DNA from: SKVR01 sp037441525 | GTDB taxonomy: Bacteria > Bacteroidota > Bacteroidia > Bacteroidales > UBA7960 | NCBI GenBank assembly: GCA_037441525.1 | Contig: JBBISA010000052.1 | Location: 1-27,883, forward strand | DNA: 27,883 bases | Direction: 5' to 3' | Part shown: positions 22,935 to 27,883 of the stretch, one piece after another | Position numbering within the stretch: position 1 is the stretch's first letter | Layout: every line of letters begins with the position of its first letter | The notes under the pieces: generated by a model | Seen by the model: only the letters and a program-made list of their open reading frames with translations | Database searches by the model: none | Told to the model about the DNA's origin: nothing | Made by a program: the position numbers and the translations under genes

Positions 22935-24059
22935 CTACCCCCCCTGCGTGTTTATATTTTTTTCGATATAAACGCTTGTTGATGGAAACGCAAAGTTTGC
23001 TCCATGCTTTCGAACAATTCTGATAATTTCATAAAGTATCTCCTGTTTCACATCAAGGTAAACAGTCCAATCCATAGTATCAACAAAAAACAAGACCATA
23101 ATTTCAAGGCTACTCGTACCAAAATCGTGAAATTTCACTTTGCCTTCATTATTGGTATTAGGGTGATTATCTATGTAAGACTGAATATCTTCGACAATTG
23201 CTTTTAGCTTTTCTGGTGTAGTTGAATAGGTAACACCAAGGGTAAAATTTGCTCTGAGGAAGGTTCGCATGGTAAGGTTATCAAGTTCAGAATCGATCAT
23301 CCTTTTATTGGGAAGAGTAACAAAACTTTTTTCGAGGGTGCGCAGTCGTGTGCTTCTGAATCCTACTTTTTCGACCACACCGGTAATACCACCCACCCGA
23401 ACCATATCGCCAACAACAAAAGGTTTATCGAGAAAAATGGTGAAAGAACCCATAAGGTTTTCCAGAGTTTCCTTAGCGGCAAGGGCTATGGCCAAACCGC
23501 CAATACCAAGGCCGACAACCAGGGTGCCCACATTGATACTAAATACGGAGCTCAACATTATCAGGAACCCAAATATCACTATGATTATCTTCACAAAGTC
23601 GATAAAGAAAGGTATCAACTGCCCGGAGTATTTGTTTTCAACCTGTTCTGCCCTGTGTATCATTACTATGGCAAGAAAATCGGCAAGTCGCAAAAAAATC
23701 CAGATGATAGAGCCACTTAAAAGCAGAAAATAACCCTTGTTCAATACCATCTTCAACCCAAATTTTTCGGCAGGCGCCATTGCCCAGCTTTCCGGAAAAC
23801 CGATCTGATTAAAAGCCACGAATGCAAAAATCAGCAAAATGGTAACCCCCACAGGTTTTTGCAGCAACTCCAGAAACTTTTCGGCATGAACTCCATCGAT
23901 ATAGTCTTTCAGAACCCTAAACAGCAACTTGTTCGAAAGTCGGGAAATAAACTTTCGTAAAACAATTCCGAAAAATAAAATGAGAACAAAGGCTGAATAC
24001 TGCCAGAGCGTATTCTCAAAAAACGACTGAGTCATTACATTCGAAAACTCTTGTAACAT
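22935..24059 (-). CDS. Small-conductance mechanosensitive channel (MscS family)
   Basis: MscS channels open under membrane tension to release solutes on osmotic downshock. The 374-residue product has several N-terminal helices, with the pore helix VGTLVVGLGIGGLAIALAAKE and then LENLMGSFTIFLDKPFVVGDMV, the MscS beta domain GITGVVEKVGFRSTRLRTLEKSFVTLPNK, and a C-terminal alpha/beta cage region (LRANFTLGVTYSTTPEKL). ATG 24059 is the natural start and has a near-ideal promoter just upstream. It is transcribed toward exbB. Confidence 0.93.
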   Translation of the reverse strand: MLQEFSNVMTQSFFENTLWQYSAFVLILFFGIVLRKFISRLSNKLLFRVLKDYIDGVHAEKFLELLQKPVGVTILLIFAFVAFNQIGFPESWAMAPAEKFGLKMVLNKGYFLLLSGSIIWIFLRLADFLAIVMIHRAEQVENKYSGQLIPFFIDFVKIIIVIFGFLIMLSSVFSINVGTLVVGLGIGGLAIALAAKETLENLMGSFTIFLDKPFVVGDMVRVGGITGVVEKVGFRSTRLRTLEKSFVTLPNKRMIDSELDNLTMRTFLRANFTLGVTYSTTPEKLKAIVEDIQSYIDNHPNTNNEGKVKFHDFGTSSLEIMVLFFVDTMDWTVYLDVKQEILYEIIRIVRKHGANFAFPSTSVYIEKNINTQGG

Positions 24060-24099
24060 ATTTACTTTTATTAGTTAAATTTTATGTTAGAGATTCTGG

Positions 24100-24131
24100 C
24101 AAAAATAGGTCAATTTACGGGAGAAGGCAAA
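24100..24131 (-). promoter_or_regulatory. Full promoter of the MscS gene
   Basis: Minus strand TTTG (24131-24128), 20-base spacer, TATTTTTG (24107-24100): an exact match to the Bacteroidota promoter. The leader to ATG 24059 is about 35 bases. Confidence 0.7.
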
Positions 24132-24209
24132 GGGTTTAATGAGATTAATCGTCATTAAAATAACCAAATTCCATTCTATTTCGAATCAATACCCAACATC
24201 AAATTTTCT

Positions 24210-24217
24210 TATCTTTG
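24210..24217 (+). promoter_or_regulatory. -7 element of the glyceraldehyde-3-phosphate dehydrogenase gene
   Basis: TATCTTTG is an exact TAnnTTTG. It lies inside the extended upstream frame (from 24139) and so supports translation starting at ATG 24253. No ideal -33 box seen. Confidence 0.55.
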
Positions 24218-24252
24218 CACCTGATTTTTTAACCTTAAAAAACAAATTAGAT

Positions 24253-25257
24253 ATGGGACAAATTAAAGTTGCCATTAATGGCTTTGGAAGAATTGGAAGA
24301 TTAACCTTTAGAGCTTCTCTTACCAGAAGTAACATTGAAATTGTTGCAGTAAACGACCTTACCAACAGCAAAACCCTTGCACACCTGTTGAAGTACGACT
24401 CAGTACACGGCAAGTTCCCCGGTACTGTAGGTGTTGATGGTGACTATCTTGTAGTTAACGGCAAGAAAATCAGAGTATATGCAGAAAAAGACCCTGCAAA
24501 TCTTCCCTGGAAAGACCTTGGTATTGATGTGGTAGTTGAATCAACCGGTGTATTCCGCAGCCGCGATAAAATCAGCAAGCACCTTGAAGCTGGCGCCAAA
24601 AAGGTGATTCTTACTGTTCCGTCAAAAGCCGCCGATGATGTTGACGCTACTGTTGTTCTTGGCGTAAATGACCATGATATTAAACCTGAGCACAAAATCT
24701 ATTCGAACGCATCGTGCACGACAAACTGCCTTGCTCCATTTGCAAAAGTTCTGAACGAAAAATTCGGAATAAAGCGTGGTTTGATGAATACCATCCACTC
24801 ATATACCAATGACCAGATTATCCTCGATGCACCACACGAAGACCTTCGCCGTGCCCGCGCTGCTGCTATGAGCATTATCCCTACTACAACCGGTGCCGCT
24901 AAAGCTGTTGGACTTGTAATTCCGCAATTAAAAGGCAAACTCGACGGGTTTGCAATGCGTGTCCCCACCCCCGATGGTTCTGTTGTTGACCTGACTGCTG
25001 AACTCGAAAAAGAAACCACCAAAGAAGAAATCAATGCTGCTATCAAAGCTGCTGCCGAGGGTCCAATGAAAGGGATTCTCGAATATTGCGAAGACCCCAT
25101 TGTTTCTACCGACGTTATTGGAAACTCACACTCTTCTGTGTTTGATTCAAAAATGACCCAGGTGCTCGAAGGAAAATTCATTAAAGTACTTTCATGGTAC
25201 GACAACGAATATGGTTATTCCTGCAGGGTTGTTGACCTTGTTCAGAAAATCGCATAA
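24253..25257 (+). CDS. gap: Glyceraldehyde-3-phosphate dehydrogenase
   Basis: This glycolytic enzyme oxidises glyceraldehyde 3-phosphate to 1,3-bisphosphoglycerate with NAD. From ATG 24253 the product has 334 residues, the normal length. It begins with the NAD fold GQIKVAINGFGRIGRLTFRA, and shows the catalytic-cysteine motif SNASCTTNCLAP, the HSYTNDQ segment, RRARAAAMSIIPTTTGAAKA, and the C-terminal SWYDNEYGYSCRVVDLV. The frame is open to 24139 but the extra 38 residues have no family match and include the promoter. A strong terminator follows immediately. Confidence 0.97.
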   Translation: MGQIKVAINGFGRIGRLTFRASLTRSNIEIVAVNDLTNSKTLAHLLKYDSVHGKFPGTVGVDGDYLVVNGKKIRVYAEKDPANLPWKDLGIDVVVESTGVFRSRDKISKHLEAGAKKVILTVPSKAADDVDATVVLGVNDHDIKPEHKIYSNASCTTNCLAPFAKVLNEKFGIKRGLMNTIHSYTNDQIILDAPHEDLRRARAAAMSIIPTTTGAAKAVGLVIPQLKGKLDGFAMRVPTPDGSVVDLTAELEKETTKEEINAAIKAAAEGPMKGILEYCEDPIVSTDVIGNSHSSVFDSKMTQVLEGKFIKVLSWYDNEYGYSCRVVDLVQKIA

Positions 25258-25633
25258 TTAACGATCATAACAGCAAAAACGGCTCTCTTTTCGGGAGCCG
25301 TTTTTTTTTGCCCCCATTAAAACAATACCTATATCGAAAATTAAGCAAAACCCTGAAAAAACCTTTTTTATAATACAATTGATTTATATTATTGCTTTTC
25401 AATAAATTACATTAAATATAACAGAAAAATATAGGGGTAAATCCTGATACCATTTTATGAACATGCACTAATTGAGAACGGTAGAAAAGGACCATATTTT
25501 TACAGAATATAAATCCGAACAAACAAATAATATTTATTTTACCATAAAACACATTTTAAGGCTGACCAACAAATATCTGCCAAACAAAATAACCGAATAC
25601 ACCCCAATTCGTTCAACTACAAATCCGACACTC
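25258..25633 (+). other. Intergenic region before the SprB-repeat gene
   Basis: After the gap terminator this is about 320 bases of A/T-rich sequence. I see no exact TAnnTTTG element, so the promoter of the next gene is unclear; the nearest matches (TATTTTTA at about 25495-25502) fall short. The reading frame of the next gene runs upstream to a TTG at 25472, but that extension has no signal-peptide character and is judged non-coding. Confidence 0.4.
25278..25309 (+). terminator. Rho-independent terminator of the gap gene
   Basis: AACGGCTC (25278-25285) pairs with GAGCCGTT (25295-25302), with the stem extended by a T-G and a C-G pair, followed by nine T. An A-run before it would also let it work in the other direction. 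It begins 21 bases after the gap stop. Confidence 0.9.
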
Positions 25634-27067
25634 ATGAAATCAATTTACAGGCTAACAGTAGGCATCCTGATGCTATTACCTGTTGCAATATCTCCAACAA
25701 AAGCACAGGCACCAGCCACCGATTGTGCATCCAGGGGTTTCTCTGTAGAATTAAAAGCCAGGCCTGTGAGCTCTAATGGTCTTAATGATGGAAGCATAGA
25801 AATTATAATGAATGGTGCAAAGCCTTTCAATGTAAGCATAACCAAGGGTTGCACACTTAAAAGTTCGGGAACAGGCATTACCCCCAAAAGTCAGACTGCC
25901 CTTTTTACCGATCTCCAGGCTGGCTCATATCTCATTACTGTAACCGATAAAAACGGCTGCACATTCAGCGAATGTATCTTTATTTCAGAGCCAGAACCCC
26001 TTAAAGCCGAAGTAGTAGTAATAAATGATATTACATGTTCAGGGTTGAAGGATGGCAAGGCTGAATTGATGATTTCCGGAGGCATTGCACCCTATGCAAT
26101 TGAGCCCCTTTTAGACCTTAATAATCTGGAAGCAGGTAACTATAAACTTACAATTTCTGATTCAGGAAACTGTGGTCAGGTAAATGTTGAATTTGTCATT
26201 AAAGAAAATCCCGCTGTAAACCTTAAGGTAATTAATGTTGAACAACCACTTTGCTCTGGCGATACAAAAGGCCTGATTGAAGTATCAGCATCCGGAGGCA
26301 CGGGTAGATTTTCTTATTTTATAAATAAGGAAGATATGAACCTTACAGGCATCTTTACTGATTTGGGCAGCGGAATCTATACCATTTATGCTGTTGATGA
26401 GGCAGGGTGCATTGAGTCAACCGACATGTTCATCAATAAAGTTGAACCCATTCAGATTGATATTGATGTTTATAGAGCCTCATCCGATCATGCCAGGGAT
26501 GGAGCCCTCACAGGGGTAATATCTGGGGGCACAGAGCCATACAATGTTCTTCTTTATCTTGGGTGTAATGGCGAGAAAAGCGCTTTTGCCACAAGCTACG
26601 ATAAATCAATGGTAATACTTTACTGGGGGCTTCCCGGAGATTTTTACACTCTTAAAGTTGTTGATGAAAATGGATGCCAGGTTTCGCAATGTGTAGACCT
26701 TAATTTTGCTGTTCCTTTTCTTGAAATAGTAGAAGATTTAAATCAAGTTGAAGGTGAAAAATCAGGGACCAGTCTAACCCTTTCAAATACTAACCATTAT
26801 GAAAACACCCGCAATGTAAGGCTATACCCAACCCCCTTTAACACTATACTGAATATTGAAATAGATGTAATTGCAAACACACGGGTTTCGGTTGAAATCT
26901 TAAACCTTATGGGGGTAAGAGTGGCAAGTGTATTCAATGAGGTTGTATTAACCAATGGAGTGCAAAAAATGAACTTTACTCCTGGCGGGCTAGCAAATGG
27001 AATATATCTTTGTAAAATAACTGTCGGCGGCGAATCGCGTACCGAAAGAATTGTTCTCAAACGCTAA
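25634..27067 (+). CDS. SprB-repeat-like surface protein with T9SS sorting domain
   Basis: From ATG 25634 the product has 477 residues. It starts with a signal peptide (MKSIYRLTVGILMLLPVAISPTKAQA). Four or five beta domains of about 75-80 residues follow, with the SprB-repeat pattern C-G-DG-----GG--PY----L-----L--G-Y---V-D--GC, for example NDGSIEIIMNGAKPFN, KDGKAELMISGGIAPYAI, and TKGLIEVSASGGTGRFSYF, each ending in a D-x-GC motif. The last about 80 residues (VRLYPTPFNTILNIEI ... GLANGIYLCKITVGG) form a T9SS type A sorting domain. SprB is the gliding adhesin of Flavobacterium; this short protein is more likely a secreted surface protein or adhesin than a motor part. Substrate unknown. Confidence 0.87.
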   Translation: MKSIYRLTVGILMLLPVAISPTKAQAPATDCASRGFSVELKARPVSSNGLNDGSIEIIMNGAKPFNVSITKGCTLKSSGTGITPKSQTALFTDLQAGSYLITVTDKNGCTFSECIFISEPEPLKAEVVVINDITCSGLKDGKAELMISGGIAPYAIEPLLDLNNLEAGNYKLTISDSGNCGQVNVEFVIKENPAVNLKVINVEQPLCSGDTKGLIEVSASGGTGRFSYFINKEDMNLTGIFTDLGSGIYTIYAVDEAGCIESTDMFINKVEPIQIDIDVYRASSDHARDGALTGVISGGTEPYNVLLYLGCNGEKSAFATSYDKSMVILYWGLPGDFYTLKVVDENGCQVSQCVDLNFAVPFLEIVEDLNQVEGEKSGTSLTLSNTNHYENTRNVRLYPTPFNTILNIEIDVIANTRVSVEILNLMGVRVASVFNEVVLTNGVQKMNFTPGGLANGIYLCKITVGGESRTERIVLKR

Positions 27068-27142
27068 GATATTTGCCTCAGGCGAACGCCACATTTATTG
27101 AAAGCAACCTCAGATAAGTTTTTAATAGCCCGAAAAAGCAAT

Positions 27143-27186
27143 CTGCCGTTTTGTTTATACGCATAAGCAAATAATCAAAACGGCAG
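27143..27186. repeat. Perfect 11-bp inverted repeat between convergent genes
   Basis: CTGCCGTTTTG (27143-27153) and CAAAACGGCAG (27176-27186) enclose a 22-base A/T-rich loop. It lies between the SprB-repeat gene (stop 27067) and the mscL stop (27245), where a bidirectional terminator would be expected, but no T-run follows the stem on either strand. Confidence 0.5.
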
Positions 27187-27244
27187 TTCCTATTGGGGAA
27201 TCATCTAAACCATGAATCCTATTTCCCTGTACCTTTTTTTCAGT

Positions 27245-27661
27245 CTATTTTTTGAGCAAATCCCTGATTTCAGTGAGTAATTTCTGATCAGGAGTTGGTT
27301 CAGCAGGCGGGGCTGGTGCTTCGCTTTGTTTTCTCTTTAAGCGGTTGATCGCCTTTATAAGCATAAACATTACAAGTGCAACCAGGGTAAAATCAATAAT
27401 CACGGTAATGAACTCGCCGTATTTGATAGAGGCTTCTGCTGCAATTACATTCCCGGCTTCATCAAGCCTGGCTTCATTTAAAACATACTTTAAAGTATTA
27501 AAATCAACCCCAGCAGTAATTTTCCCTACAACCGGCATAACCATTCCATTGATAAAACTGCTTACAACTTTACCAAAAGCGGCACCCATTACAAATGCAA
27601 CTGCCATATCAACAAGGTTTCCCTTCATGGCAAACTCTTTAAACTCTTTAATAAAACTCAT
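27245..27661 (-). CDS. mscL: Large-conductance mechanosensitive channel
   Basis: MscL is the high-threshold emergency valve against osmotic lysis. The 138-residue product has the N-terminal amphipathic stretch MSFIKEFKEFAMKGNLVDMA, pore helix one VAFVMGAAFGKVVSSFINGMVMP with the conserved GxxxGKxV pattern, a periplasmic loop, helix two FITVIIDFTLVALVMFMLIKAINRL, and a C-terminal helix bundle (TPDQKLLTEIRDLL). Length is typical. No exact -7 element is found upstream; a near match (TAATTTTTG, minus strand, 27765-27757) is one base too long. Confidence 0.96.
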   Translation of the reverse strand: MSFIKEFKEFAMKGNLVDMAVAFVMGAAFGKVVSSFINGMVMPVVGKITAGVDFNTLKYVLNEARLDEAGNVIAAEASIKYGEFITVIIDFTLVALVMFMLIKAINRLKRKQSEAPAPPAEPTPDQKLLTEIRDLLKK

Positions 27662-27793
27662 AGCGTTGTTTTTTAAGGTTTGTAATTTAATCTGACTTAC
27701 GAAAGAATAATTCCTTCTTTAACTGTACCTGCAATACACCTCGGAAACAAAGGATGCAAAAATTATTCGGATTAACGGCGTTAAAATTATGTA

Positions 27794-27821
27794 TAATATG
27801 AAAGAAAATCCCTTCATATTA
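27794..27821. promoter_or_regulatory. 9-bp A/T-rich inverted repeat before a possible new gene
   Basis: TAATATGAA (27794-27802) and TTCATATTA (27813-27821) are perfect complements around a 10-base spacer. It ends 9 bases before the ATG at 27831, so it could be an operator or a 5'-leader hairpin. Confidence 0.35.
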
Positions 27822-27830
27822 AAAAATTAT

Positions 27831-27883
27831 ATGATTATCCGCAATCTTGCCAGTGAACTGTTGACGCTGCTATTAAAAGCCTG
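27831..27883 (+). CDS. Possible start of a gene cut by the window end
   Basis: ATG 27831 opens a frame that stays open to the last base and reads MIIRNLASELLTLLLKA. The short segment resembles the N-terminus of Bacteroidota AAA-type ATP-binding proteins, which often begin MI-R-L---L--LL--YPVV, but 17 residues cannot prove this. It would be transcribed away from mscL. Confidence 0.3.
   Translation, partial: MIIRNLASELLTLLLKA

Noticed and set aside
23269..23733. 154-codon frame antisense to the MscS gene
   Set aside because: Serine/threonine/proline-rich antisense shadow of a well-supported gene, with no promoter.
24699..25205. 168-codon frame antisense to the gap gene
   Set aside because: Complement of a highly conserved enzyme; no independent promoter or domain.
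1..27883. CRISPR arrays, tRNA, rRNA or intact insertion sequences
   Set aside because: No regularly spaced direct repeats, no tRNA-like fold or rRNA-like sequence, and no transposase frame were seen; without computation I cannot exclude small RNAs.

Overview
The window looks like chromosomal DNA of a member of the Bacteroidota, probably an uncultured Bacteroidales-like anaerobe. Three things point there: type IX secretion (T9SS) C-terminal sorting domains on two surface proteins, SprB-like repeats, and gene starts preceded by the Bacteroidota promoter -7 element TAnnTTTG instead of a strong Shine-Dalgarno. I find 15 exact TAnnTTTG matches at plausible positions, three with a well-placed upstream TTTG or TTTT. 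These -7 elements correct several start codons, because in two genes a TTG that opens the longest frame lies inside the -7 element itself.

Layout. 1-1543: accessory zone with the C-terminal tip of an RHS polymorphic toxin (minus strand), whose reading frame contains three small palindromes, then 459 bases of hairpin-rich non-coding DNA. 1544-2875: ferritin-like protein plus panB, behind a promoter whose -7 overlaps a 9-bp dyad. 2889-5138 (minus): secreted M14 carboxypeptidase with a T9SS signal. 5447-6298: secreted ankyrin-repeat protein. 6391-8043: prfC with no in-frame ATG. 8050-8982 (minus): YitT-family membrane protein. 9116-13093: purH-mreB-mreC-mreD. 13293-14477: thioredoxin-like lipoprotein. 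14595-17612: M1-type aminopeptidase that appears fused to an outer-membrane barrel. 17617-18204 (minus): cysteine-dioxygenase-like protein. 18381-19136: lpxH-like hydrolase. 19248-19478: 76-aa cysteine-rich protein. 19493-20797 (minus): folC. 20898-22827 (minus): exbB-exbD-tonB with a terminator. 22935-24059 (minus): MscS channel. 24253-25257: gapdh with a strong terminator. 25634-27067: SprB-repeat surface protein with a T9SS tail. 27245-27661 (minus): mscL. 27831-end: possible start of a further gene.

Most of the window is core housekeeping: coenzyme A and purine synthesis, folate, cell shape, translation termination, lipid A, glycolysis, osmotic protection and TonB energy transduction. The cell-envelope genes together describe a Gram-negative, rod-shape-determining, T9SS-secreting cell. 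The unusual material is the RHS/palindrome zone, the peptidase-barrel fusion, the small cysteine protein and the prfC start. I see no CRISPR array, rRNA, tRNA or intact insertion sequence, and no clear multi-gene defence system.
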